Under the pieces are notes generated by a model. It did not search any database. It saw nothing but the letters and a program-made list of their open reading frames with translations, and had not been told where the DNA came from. DNA of 8,967 nt from Chloroflexi bacterium RBG_16_48_8 (GTDB lineage: Bacteria; Chloroflexota; Anaerolineae; Anaerolineales; E44-bin32), in NCBI GenBank assembly GCA_001795115.1, contig MGNI01000088.1, forward strand, positions 3,045 through 12,011, written 5' to 3'. Made by a program: the position numbers and the translations under genes. The first letter of the stretch is position 1; every line of letters begins with the position of its first letter. Shown piece after piece: positions 1 through 6,411 of the stretch.

Positions 1-149
1 GTTGCAACGGCTGCATCAGCTGCGTTGCCTCCAATAGAGAGGATTTGCACTCCGGCTTGAGCAGCCAAAGGTTGAGATGTGGCCACGATTCCCTTCTGAC
101 TGAAAACTGGAGATCGCCGTGAGTTAAAAATGAGGTCGACATACGACAT
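1..149 (-). CDS. Gamma-glutamyltransferase family protein, N-terminal fragment (cut by left edge)
   Basis: Reverse-strand reading from ATG at 149 gives 49 codons that stay open to the window edge. Residues 19-32 read KGIVATSQPLAAQA and residues 34-48 read VQILSIGGNAADAAV. This matches the conserved N-terminal block of gamma-glutamyltransferases and related Ntn-hydrolases (G-hydrophobic-VA-S ... A...G..IL..GGNA.DAAVA). Family members cleave gamma-glutamyl or acyl amide bonds; a catalytic Thr, exposed by self-cleavage, lies in the middle of the protein and is outside this window. No signal peptide is seen: the first 18 residues are mixed and polar, so this copy looks cytoplasmic, like the shorter YwrD-type members, rather than the secreted E. 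coli enzyme. The start is supported by AGAGGG at 157-162, seven bases upstream. A plausible promoter lies at 215-244. Substrate cannot be told from this fragment. Confidence 0.85.
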   Translation of the reverse strand, partial: MSYVDLIFNSRRSPVFSQKGIVATSQPLAAQAGVQILSIGGNAADAAVA

Positions 150-214
150 GAAAGCACCCTCTGACCTGATCATCATTCGACCTTGGATTGAAAGTTGACA
201 GTGAGTATCCATGG

Positions 215-244
215 TTTATATCACTGGAGACTTGAAAATGTCGA
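215..244 (-). promoter_or_regulatory. Candidate sigma-70-type promoter for the gamma-glutamyltransferase gene
   Basis: On the minus strand TCGACA (239-244; five of six matches to TTGACA) is followed after 18 bases by TATAAA (215-220; five of six matches to TATAAT). Transcription would begin near 208 and leave a leader of about 60 bases before the ATG at 149. The match was found by eye and has no experimental support. Confidence 0.4.
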
Positions 245-532
245 ATGCCCAGCATTATTCCTGTTTGGTGATGGGAACAAGAATCCCCGGTTGCGAGAAA
301 AACTTCCATTATTTCTATGGCTGCTTGATGAGTGGATGATCTTATGGTTTGTGCATCTCGTACGAATTATTTGAGGAGCGTAGGTAATCGCTGTCAATCC
401 ATCCTTGAGGGGAAGCGACAAGAGCACAGGTGAGAGGAGAACCCGACAAAGGGTCACAGCACTCTGATTCAGCAGATGTCGAACGAAGGCTAGAAATCAA
501 GAATGAACTCGCTATTGGGTTGTTTTTCCTGA
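245..532. other. Non-coding stretch with no identifiable gene
   Basis: I see no convincing intact gene here. Short open frames exist on the minus strand (221-457 and 124-309) but resemble no family I recognise and overlap each other in different frames. A perfect minus-strand TTGACA at 392-397 has only a poor partner (TCAAAT, 17 bases on). The segment could be the remains of a decayed gene continuing from 533-687, or simply an upstream regulatory region. Confidence 0.4.
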
Positions 533-687
533 TCAGAAGTCCATCCCCTTCGCTTTACCAACCATTGGAGGAATACCGTTAGGAAGTGAATGTTTAACAT
601 CGCTACTAATGCTGAGGCTGCATAGGATTGAAGGACCCTCAATATTTCTGTTTGCTGTTCCCAATTCATTTCAACCTCTACTTTCAT
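533..687 (-). pseudogene. Possible decayed NTF2/SnoaL-like (DUF4440-type) gene, frameshifted
   Basis: From ATG 669, with AGAGG five bases upstream, the minus strand reads MNWEQQTEILRVLQSYAASA followed by LVAM. This resembles the first helix of NTF2-like/SnoaL proteins (typically EI..LL..YA.A...GD...L.A.). An in-frame ATG also occurs at 687. Near 600 the family-like reading jumps to another frame, giving HSLPNGIPPMVGKAKGMDF and a stop at 533-535. This resembles the next strand of the family (P-x-x-PP-x-VGK-x-AI). About five residues (GD...) that normally follow the YA.A segment are also missing. The pattern suggests a frameshifted, internally deleted and truncated copy. Only two short segments support the family call. 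It may instead be a chance similarity or an unrelated 65-residue ORF (490-687). Confidence 0.3.
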
Positions 688-777
688 TGAATTTTCTCTT
701 GGTTCATCATCTAGCGAGGTTTGACCTCTTTCATATAATATGGTGCTTTCAAGAACTCATATCTTTGCGTCTGACCT

Positions 778-783
778 TATAAT
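778..783 (+). promoter_or_regulatory. Candidate -10 element for the DUF192 gene
   Basis: A perfect TATAAT lies 24 bases ahead of the DUF192 start at 808, which would place transcription start near 790 and leave a leader of about 18 bases. No good -35 hexamer is visible 16-18 bases upstream. A second perfect TATAAT at 734-739 has the same weakness. Either could be the real promoter. Confidence 0.3.
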
Positions 784-807
784 AACTAAGGTGTTTGGAG
801 GACGTTG

Positions 808-1179
808 ATGCACAATAAAACCTACGTGAAAGTGGTGAAGCGAAATACGGATCAGATTTTAATTGAATCGGCTCGGTGGTGTGAGAGTCGCTTATGTCGT
901 TTGATCGGATTGCAATTCCGAAGAGGTCTAAAATCTGGAGATGCATTAATCCTGGTCATGCCAAGAGAAAGTGTTTCTCTAACGTCCATCCACATGTTTT
1001 TCGTATTTTTCTCCATCGCAGCGGTTTGGGTAAATGACAAAGGTCAGGTTACATCTACCCAATTGGCAAAACCATGGCGTCCATATTATGCTTCACCCAC
1101 GCCCGCGAGATACGTTATTGAAACCACAAGTGATTTCCTGAAGCAGATCTCAGTAGGTGATGAAGTGGACTTCGTTTAA
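808..1179 (+). CDS. DUF192 family protein
   Basis: This encodes 123 residues. ATG 808 is preferred over the in-frame TTG 805 because GGAGGA at 797-802 sits five bases from the ATG and only two from the TTG. DUF192 signatures are visible: an early Arg-rich segment equivalent to the family's A..RxxGLM region (about 22-41, ARWCESRLCRLIGLQFRRG), then SIHMFFVFFSIAAVWVNDKG (60-79), matching the family pattern of S-x-H-M-F-F-hydrophobic-FxI-D-hydrophobic-VWLD-xxG. KPWRPYYASPTPARYVIE (88-105) follows, and the end carries the G-D-x-V block (117-120). The biochemical role of DUF192 is not established. The length is normal for a stand-alone domain with no signal peptide or lipobox. The gene converges on cpaF with 42 bases between stop codons, so it is not in the Tad operon, although it may be functionally linked. 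Cys25 and Cys30 sit in the Arg-rich segment. Confidence 0.85.
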   Translation: MHNKTYVKVVKRNTDQILIESARWCESRLCRLIGLQFRRGLKSGDALILVMPRESVSLTSIHMFFVFFSIAAVWVNDKGQVTSTQLAKPWRPYYASPTPARYVIETTSDFLKQISVGDEVDFV

Positions 1180-1221
1180 GACTCCATCCTCGTGGGAGCA
1201 ATACCCCTCTGTTCTCCTTTC

Positions 1222-2586
1222 TTAAGAACTAGCAGATTCTTGAAAGATGTCCGCTGGCAAATCGATATTGTTCATAGCAAATTTGTCGGCGAACTTCGGT
1301 CTCAAACCTGTCGGTTGAATCGCTCCCATCACTCTTCCAGCCCGGAGACCTGTCTGCCGGAAGAGAAAGATATCCTGCATGACGATGCTATCCCCTTCCA
1401 TACCTTGAACCTCGGAAATCTGCACAGCCTTGCGCGTTCCGTCCCGCAAACGTTCCATATGAACAACGAGGTCAATGGCTGAGGCAAGTTGTTCTCGTAT
1501 AGCTTTCAAGGGCAAGTCCATACCCGCCATCATGACCATTGTTTCCACACGACGCAGCGTATCCCGAGGACTGTTTGAGTGGATGGTGGTGAGAGATCCA
1601 TCATGCCCCGTGTTCATGGCTTGGAGCATGTCCAGGGCTTCGCCACCTCGCGCCTCACCGACAATAATCCGGTCGGGGCGCATGCGCAGTGCGTTTATAA
1701 CGAGCTGGCGGATTGTCACTTCGCCTCTACCTTCGATATTTGGGGGGCGGTGTTCGATGCGAACAACGTGCTCCTGTTTAAGTTGCAGTTCGGCAGTATC
1801 TTCGATGGTCACGATCCGTTCATTGGATGGAATGAAAGCTGAGACAACATTGAGCAGAGTTGTTTTCCCGGTCCCAGTACCGCCTGATATGATCATATTG
1901 ACTCGGGCTTCTACACAGGCTTTAAGAAATGCAACAATTTGCGATGTTAATGTGCCATTGGCAATGAGATCCTGGGCAGAGAAAGGTGTTTGGGCGAACT
2001 TTCGGATGGTGAGAATTGGACCATCCAGGGAGAGAGGTGGTATGGTGGCATTTACACGATAACCATTGGGCAGACGAGCATCCACCATGGGGGTTGATTC
2101 GTCCACACGCCTTCCAAGGGGTGAGACAATGCGGTCGATGATGCGCATGAGGTGCGAGTCGTCCTGGAAGCTAACGCCCGTCCTCTCAATGATCCCGTAC
2201 CTCTCGACATAAACATTGTTTGGGCCATTTGCCATCACCTCAGTCACTGTCTCATCTTGGAGAAGGGGTTCTAATGGTCCGTACCCCAAGATGTCTGCCA
2301 AAATCCATTCCAACAACGCATTTCGCTGTGCCTGTACATATAGCAAATTTTCCTCAGCTAATATTTTGTTGAAATAAGTCTCGATCATGCTGCGGATCTG
2401 TGGCTGGTCGCGTAAGGAAATCTCACCTTCCGTTTCGGCTAAAAGTCTTTTTTGTACCAGGTCACGCACGCGATAGACATCGGACTGCAAATCGGATGAG
2501 CCTATTCCTGCTAAACCAATACTTGCTCTGGTGGCAGTTTTAGATCCATATTGAAGATCCAATGCGGGTCGATTCGAAAACATCAT
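1222..2586 (-). CDS. cpaF: Tad pilus assembly ATPase CpaF/TadA
   Basis: This is a 454-residue GspE/PilT/VirB11-superfamily ATPase that would power pilin assembly from the cytoplasmic face. Motifs in order: the N-terminal domain with GYGPLEPLLQD (101-111) and EVMANGPNNVYVERYG (116-131); Walker A GGTGTGKTT (235-243, Lys241); Asp box IVTIEDTAEL (258-267); Walker B RIIVGEARGGEALDML (306-321, Glu311); His box TGHDGSLTTIHSNS (326-339). Every expected catalytic residue is present, so it should be active. The length is typical for CpaF. The first 30 or so residues look disordered. Two adjacent ATGs exist (2586 and 2583). The Shine-Dalgarno GGGAGG is two bases from the first and five from the second, so the second is probably the true start. 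It is the last gene of the run, 40 bases after the TPR-LysM gene; in most tad operons the ATPase gene instead precedes tadB. Confidence 0.96.
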   Translation of the reverse strand: MMFSNRPALDLQYGSKTATRASIGLAGIGSSDLQSDVYRVRDLVQKRLLAETEGEISLRDQPQIRSMIETYFNKILAEENLLYVQAQRNALLEWILADILGYGPLEPLLQDETVTEVMANGPNNVYVERYGIIERTGVSFQDDSHLMRIIDRIVSPLGRRVDESTPMVDARLPNGYRVNATIPPLSLDGPILTIRKFAQTPFSAQDLIANGTLTSQIVAFLKACVEARVNMIISGGTGTGKTTLLNVVSAFIPSNERIVTIEDTAELQLKQEHVVRIEHRPPNIEGRGEVTIRQLVINALRMRPDRIIVGEARGGEALDMLQAMNTGHDGSLTTIHSNSPRDTLRRVETMVMMAGMDLPLKAIREQLASAIDLVVHMERLRDGTRKAVQISEVQGMEGDSIVMQDIFLFRQTGLRAGRVMGAIQPTGLRPKFADKFAMNNIDLPADIFQESASS

Positions 2587-2588
2587 TA

Positions 2589-2594
2589 CCTCCC
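2589..2594 (-). promoter_or_regulatory. Ribosome binding site of cpaF
   Basis: GGGAGG on the minus strand. It is too close to the first ATG (two bases to 2586) and well placed for the second (five bases to 2583), so it favours a protein one residue shorter. Confidence 0.6.
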
Positions 2595-2626
2595 AAAATC
2601 TTGGTTTACCTTTTAACTCCCAGGGT

Positions 2627-4255
2627 TTATGGTTGCACAGGGATCAGTAACAACTGCCCCTGGAAAATCACATCTGGATCTGATAACTCATTCGCCACGA
2701 CAATGGCACAAACCGTTGAACGGTAGCGATTGGCTAACATCATCAAGTATTCTCCTGGCTGAACCTCATGGGTAATTATCCTTCCACGAGAATTGGCAAG
2801 GCTTAACCCATCTTGGTAAGGTCCGAAGGATAAACATACATTGCCTGGAATAATGCCCAAAGCCTTTCGATATTCCTCATAGGCCACAGTGAAATTACCT
2901 TCCTCAGCGGACTTTTCTGCTTTCAGAAGGTTTAAACTCTGGGTCGAATTCGTAAGGAGTACCCGTTCTCGCAGGCCACTAAGATCGATTGCAGTGCGAA
3001 AATGAAACACGGCAGTTTCAAAATTCCCTTGTACTCCTTCAACTTCAGCAATCTTCAGATGAGCTTCATAGAGTCGAAGGACGGCTTCTGGATCCTGCTT
3101 GGCCAGGACAGAAGCGCGTTGGTAATCCCCCATTGCCTCCTCATATTCACCTTTGGCAATCCACGCATCCCCCCGAGCAATATAGGCTTCATAGAGGGTC
3201 TGTCTCGCTGTACCTAAAGCGTAATCAGGTTTCTCGGCATTAATGACTTCTAATCCTGAGATCACCTCACCCCAAAGTCCCTGGTTGAAGTCGCTTTGGG
3301 ATTTGAGATAGAGGTGTGCAAGTTCACGCTCGGATTTGACCTCAGGATCTTGTGGTCGCAGGGCAAGGGCTTTGCGGAAGTACCCTTCAGCGCTCTCTAA
3401 AGCTTGAAGAGAATCGGCTTGATCGATCAGCGCGGATTTGGCCGCATTAACATAGCTGGCGAACAACTTGTCCTCAACCCACTGTGGCTTGAATTCAGGG
3501 TCCAGTGCCCGGACACTTTCGTAACCTGCAACAGCATTCACCCATTCTCCAGCTTCGAAATGTTGATCACTTTTCAAAGAGATCTCATCGAGGAGGGAGT
3601 ACCGTTCCAGTTCAACAAGCAGGATGGAGACGTCTCGGAAAGTAGGATCTTCTTCCAGGATCTTTTCGAAGGTGGTTCGCGCCGCAATCCAGTTCTGCTG
3701 ATTCATCTGTTGGAGTCCTTCATAGTAGTCATCAATCAGCAAAGAGGCCATTTGGGCTTGATCCAGGAGGTTGGCTAATTCGGAAAATTCAACGCCGGAG
3801 GCAGCAATTTCTTGAAGCAGGATGAGAGCATTATCGGGTCGGTCGGCTTTCAGCAAAGCCTCAGCATCCCGCATTTTGGCAGATTGTTCAATTAACAGGA
3901 ATTCGCGCGAAAGTGCCTCTCGAGTGGTCTCAATCCTCTCCTGAACGAAATTGGCAATGGAACGGTATCCTGTGAAGAATAAGATTAAAATGAGCACCAC
4001 TGCACAAAGACGGGTGGCGAGTTTTGTGAGACGTTTTCGCCGCTCAACGGATTGATCTTGTTCTTCATCACGATCCATTCTGGCTCGCAAGTGCATCTCT
4101 TGGCGAAGCGTGCGAAGTTTATGGTCGAGAGGGTACTGGAGGATGAGCTGGTCCAGCTGGAGTATGCCATTCTCCCAATCACCGATCTGCAAGAAGTTGA
4201 GCGCAGATTGATAGAGTGGATCGTTACTATGAGGTTCAGCATAATTTACGGACAT
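2627..4255 (-). CDS. Membrane-anchored TPR protein with C-terminal LysM domain
   Basis: This encodes 542 residues from ATG 4255. In-frame TTG 4261 and GTG 4258 precede it, but AAAAGGA at 4262-4268 is six bases from the ATG, which makes it the better start. Architecture: a short TPR-like N-terminal region (about 11-58, with ALNFLQIGDWENGILQLDQL), a charged linker (59-77), one transmembrane helix (about 79-97), then a long helical repeat region (about 113-470). TPR-like units include QQNWIAARTTFEKILEEDP (186-204), AGEWVNAVAGYESVRALDP (235-253), AKGEYEEAMGDYQRA (367-381) and EEGNFTVAYEEYRKALGIIP (451-470). The C-terminus (493-540) is a LysM domain: HEVQPGEYLMMLANRY then IVVANELSDPDVIFQGQLLLIP. 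Positive charges before the helix predict the repeats and LysM face outward, towards peptidoglycan. Its place between tadC and cpaF suggests a pilus scaffold role, perhaps replacing TadD. That role is inference; the domains are directly visible. Confidence 0.85.
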   Translation of the reverse strand: MSVNYAEPHSNDPLYQSALNFLQIGDWENGILQLDQLILQYPLDHKLRTLRQEMHLRARMDRDEEQDQSVERRKRLTKLATRLCAVVLILILFFTGYRSIANFVQERIETTREALSREFLLIEQSAKMRDAEALLKADRPDNALILLQEIAASGVEFSELANLLDQAQMASLLIDDYYEGLQQMNQQNWIAARTTFEKILEEDPTFRDVSILLVELERYSLLDEISLKSDQHFEAGEWVNAVAGYESVRALDPEFKPQWVEDKLFASYVNAAKSALIDQADSLQALESAEGYFRKALALRPQDPEVKSERELAHLYLKSQSDFNQGLWGEVISGLEVINAEKPDYALGTARQTLYEAYIARGDAWIAKGEYEEAMGDYQRASVLAKQDPEAVLRLYEAHLKIAEVEGVQGNFETAVFHFRTAIDLSGLRERVLLTNSTQSLNLLKAEKSAEEGNFTVAYEEYRKALGIIPGNVCLSFGPYQDGLSLANSRGRIITHEVQPGEYLMMLANRYRSTVCAIVVANELSDPDVIFQGQLLLIPVQP

Positions 4256-4261
4256 CACCAA

Positions 4262-4268
4262 TCCTTTT
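4262..4268 (-). promoter_or_regulatory. Ribosome binding site of the TPR-LysM gene
   Basis: AAAAGGA on the minus strand, six bases before ATG 4255. It touches the in-frame TTG at 4261, so it supports the ATG rather than the longer TTG or GTG starts. Confidence 0.55.
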
Positions 4269-4300
4269 CTGGGCTTCTAAAGCTTGCCTAACGACTAGGG

Positions 4301-5332
4301 TTAACCCCCAATGGCTGCGAACAATTCACCTAATACTGGGATCATAGGCCCCAGAATGATCGCGAACATGGATGGAAAAATTAACAATATAAGTGGGAAG
4401 AGCATTTTTAAAGGCATCTTGCGAGCTAGCTCTTGTGCTCGGAAGCGTCTCTCGATTCTCATCTGCTTGGCTTGAGCGTGTAACGTTTGGGTGATGCTCA
4501 TCCCCAATTGGTCCGATTGCAAAATAACTGCCACAAAGCTGCTCAGTTCAGGGACATCCGCTCTGTCAGCAAGGTTCCTCAGAGCAGTTTTTCTGGATAC
4601 GCCCATTCCCATCTCGGTAACCACTCGGCTAAATTCTCTGGCTAAGGTGTTGTCCCAGCTGGTGCTAACCCTTTGCAAGGATTGATCAAAACCGAGACCG
4701 GCATCAGCACAAACGCTCAACATATCCAATGCATCGGGCAACGATTTGCGGATGGAGTTAGTTCGGTTGCGTACCTTTCGTCGGAGCCATGTCTTGGGCA
4801 AATTCGATATGACGATGAGTGCGATCAAACTCATGATCATCCTGTTAAACCTGATCTGATAATCAATAGCTTGTAAGCTTGTGGAGTTTGAGCCTGTAAC
4901 AGGGATGGCCATCCCTCCAGACATTCCGCTGGATGTGTACAGATCGGATTGCAATAACATGAAAGCCAGACCAATGCCGATGGCTGTAAATAAGAGGCGG
5001 ATGCCATAGAATTCCCTCGGGCTCAACCCCAGTGGATTGCCGGCAATTGCGAGTTGCTTCTCCATGTTCGCGGAAATCCGACCCGGAGTGAGGCGACCAA
5101 AAAAGCGGGCAATGATTTGAAAGGCAGGAATGAGAATACGCGTCCGGAAAGAGCCTGTTAGCTGAATTCTTCGTTGACGTTGGGTCAGTGCAAGTCCTGC
5201 ATCCTTCTGCTCCATTCCACCCAGATAAATATAAAGTCGCTCAGTAATTCTGTCTGATGCTGTGGCTCGAAGGCCCAAGACAAGGAAGCTTAGCCCGATG
5301 ATGAGAAGGATGAACCCTATACTGTATGTCAT
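4301..5332 (-). CDS. tadC: Tad pilus platform protein TadC (T2SF family)
   Basis: This 343-residue inner-membrane protein would pair with TadB as the platform that couples the CpaF motor to pilin. Hydrophobic segments lie at about 4-21, 110-127, 164-178 and 309-336. The cytoplasmic T2SF domain (about 190-305) includes the TadC-typical SLPDALDMLSVCADAGLGFD (197-216), then EFSRVVTEMGMGVSRKTALR (233-252) and QSDQLGMSITQTLHAQAKQM (272-291). The loop between the second and third helices (128-160) is rich in Ser, Gly, Thr and Met. ATG 5332 is preceded by GAGAGG about nine bases upstream. An overlapping ATG at 5339 is out of frame. It follows tadB by 57 bases and precedes the TPR-LysM gene. Family and length are as expected. 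Confidence 0.93.
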   Translation of the reverse strand: MTYSIGFILLIIGLSFLVLGLRATASDRITERLYIYLGGMEQKDAGLALTQRQRRIQLTGSFRTRILIPAFQIIARFFGRLTPGRISANMEKQLAIAGNPLGLSPREFYGIRLLFTAIGIGLAFMLLQSDLYTSSGMSGGMAIPVTGSNSTSLQAIDYQIRFNRMIMSLIALIVISNLPKTWLRRKVRNRTNSIRKSLPDALDMLSVCADAGLGFDQSLQRVSTSWDNTLAREFSRVVTEMGMGVSRKTALRNLADRADVPELSSFVAVILQSDQLGMSITQTLHAQAKQMRIERRFRAQELARKMPLKMLFPLILLIFPSMFAIILGPMIPVLGELFAAIGG

Positions 5333-5357
5333 TCCCCATTACCTCTCTATCTTCAAC

Positions 5358-5381
5358 TCCAGGTGCCGTGGCTGCCCTGGA
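5358..5381 (-). other. Intercistronic inverted repeat between tadB and tadC
   Basis: TCCAGG (5358-5363) and CCTGGA (5376-5381) can form a perfect six-pair stem around a 12-base GC-rich loop. No T-tract follows on the minus strand, so it does not look like an intrinsic terminator. It could serve in mRNA processing or stability between the two platform genes, or be chance. Confidence 0.3.
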
Positions 5382-5389
5382 TTTTGGAA

Positions 5390-6358
5390 TTACACATTAA
5401 TTCTGGCGATTCGCTGAATTGCCAGGTGACCCGCAATGATTCCCAAAAGAGATCCAAGTGGGATACAAAGCATCATACCCGGCTCAAAAAGCCGAAGGAT
5501 ATATTCCGGATTGATGATGAACATAGCGCTCCCGATGAAGAATGGTAGAAGCGATAAGAGATAGCCAGTGTAGCGCTGCTGCGTTGTGACCACACGAATT
5601 TCACCAAAGAGACGAATTCGCTCTCGAATGGTCTCGGACACGGTGGCCAGCATCGTCGCTAAATTTCCGCCAATGGAGTGGTGGATATCCACTGCGGTGA
5701 CGACCAGATCTAAGTCATCGTTACGCATCCGGGCAGCAAGATTGTGAAGCGCCATCGGAAGAGATACACCCAGACTCGCTTCTTGGATGACGCGTCCAAA
5801 TTCCTCCGAGGCGGGAGATTTCATTTCTTTAACTACCAATTCGAGTGCCTGGAGCAGACTAAAACCAGATCGCACTGCACCGTTAATGAGAATCAACACA
5901 TCCAAGAGCTGCTTTTCAAAGGCAAGTTTTCGCTTATTGATACTCCTGTGTAGGTAGATACTGGCAATAAAATATGCGATCAAAGCCATCCCTATCCCTG
6001 GCAGGAATAACCTTGAGATCAACCAGCCTACCAGTAGACAAAGTATTGTGATGCCCCAACGGATCAGCAGGAATTCAGTCACACTCATTTGCCAGTCGGC
6101 TCGGATCAGCTCTATACTCAATTTCTCGGAATTGAATGAAGAGAGGGAGGTGTTGATCCGGTATCGTAGAGCTGCCAAGGATGAGCGCCTTCTGAGTCTT
6201 GGTCCTCGTGAAGCAATGTCGGGGATTGTGGCATAAGTGTGGATACGATCTTGTAACAAGTTGCTCGTGATGGCACGTGCAACCCCATATACGACGAGCA
6301 CGAGAGCAAGTACGAAAAGTATGCTTACAATCAGGATGCTGGGTATTTCTGTAAACAT
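5390..6358 (-). CDS. tadB: Tad pilus platform protein TadB (T2SF family)
   Basis: This 322-residue inner-membrane protein is the partner of TadC. Hydrophobic segments lie at about 7-29, 98-117, 119-137, 263-283 and 293-312. The T2SF domain between the third and fourth segments carries TadB-typical motifs: FEKQLLDVLILINGAVRSGF (147-166), SLLQALELVVKEM (167-179), EFGRVIQEASLGVSLPMAL (186-204), LDLVVTAVDIHHSIGGNLA (216-234) and ETIRERIRLFGEIRVVTTQQ (242-261). The GGNLA and RVVTTQ-R-Y blocks separate TadB from TadC. ATG 6358 has GGAGGA about eleven bases upstream. The gene follows cpaE by 53 bases. Nothing is missing relative to the family. Confidence 0.94.
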   Translation of the reverse strand: MFTEIPSILIVSILFVLALVLVVYGVARAITSNLLQDRIHTYATIPDIASRGPRLRRRSSLAALRYRINTSLSSFNSEKLSIELIRADWQMSVTEFLLIRWGITILCLLVGWLISRLFLPGIGMALIAYFIASIYLHRSINKRKLAFEKQLLDVLILINGAVRSGFSLLQALELVVKEMKSPASEEFGRVIQEASLGVSLPMALHNLAARMRNDDLDLVVTAVDIHHSIGGNLATMLATVSETIRERIRLFGEIRVVTTQQRYTGYLLSLLPFFIGSAMFIINPEYILRLFEPGMMLCIPLGSLLGIIAGHLAIQRIARINV

Positions 6359-6411
6359 ATCTAAATTGTCCTCCCACTAGACTGCATTCGCGTTAGATTC
6401 GACATGTCACA

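Noticed and set aside
369..397. Minus-strand promoter using the perfect TTGACA at 392-397
   Set aside because: The partner 17 bases away is TCAAAT, only four of six, and the leader would exceed 200 bases; the pair at 215-244 is better.
124..457. Two overlapping minus-strand open frames between the gamma-glutamyltransferase start and the possible fossil gene
   Set aside because: Unlike any family I recognise, in different frames, and the left one overlaps the well-supported gamma-glutamyltransferase start. They may be remnants but cannot be called genes.
721..739. Promoter formed by TTGACC and TATAAT on the plus strand
   Set aside because: The two hexamers are only seven bases apart, which is incompatible with sigma-70 spacing.
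867..1040. The hydrophobic run in the DUF192 protein as a pilin-like transmembrane helix
   Set aside because: The run matches the conserved beta-strand core of DUF192 (HMFF...VW.ND.G) and lacks a prepilin cleavage site.
1180..1221. Shared terminator between the convergent DUF192 and cpaF genes
   Set aside because: The only pairing is about four bases (CTCC with GGAG) and there is no T-tract in either direction.
1475..2062. 195-residue rightward open frame
   Set aside because: It lies wholly antisense to cpaF, whose motifs are intact; the translation is Ser/Arg/Met-rich with no family resemblance.
3404..3778. 124-residue rightward open frame
   Set aside because: Antisense shadow of the TPR repeats; no family features.
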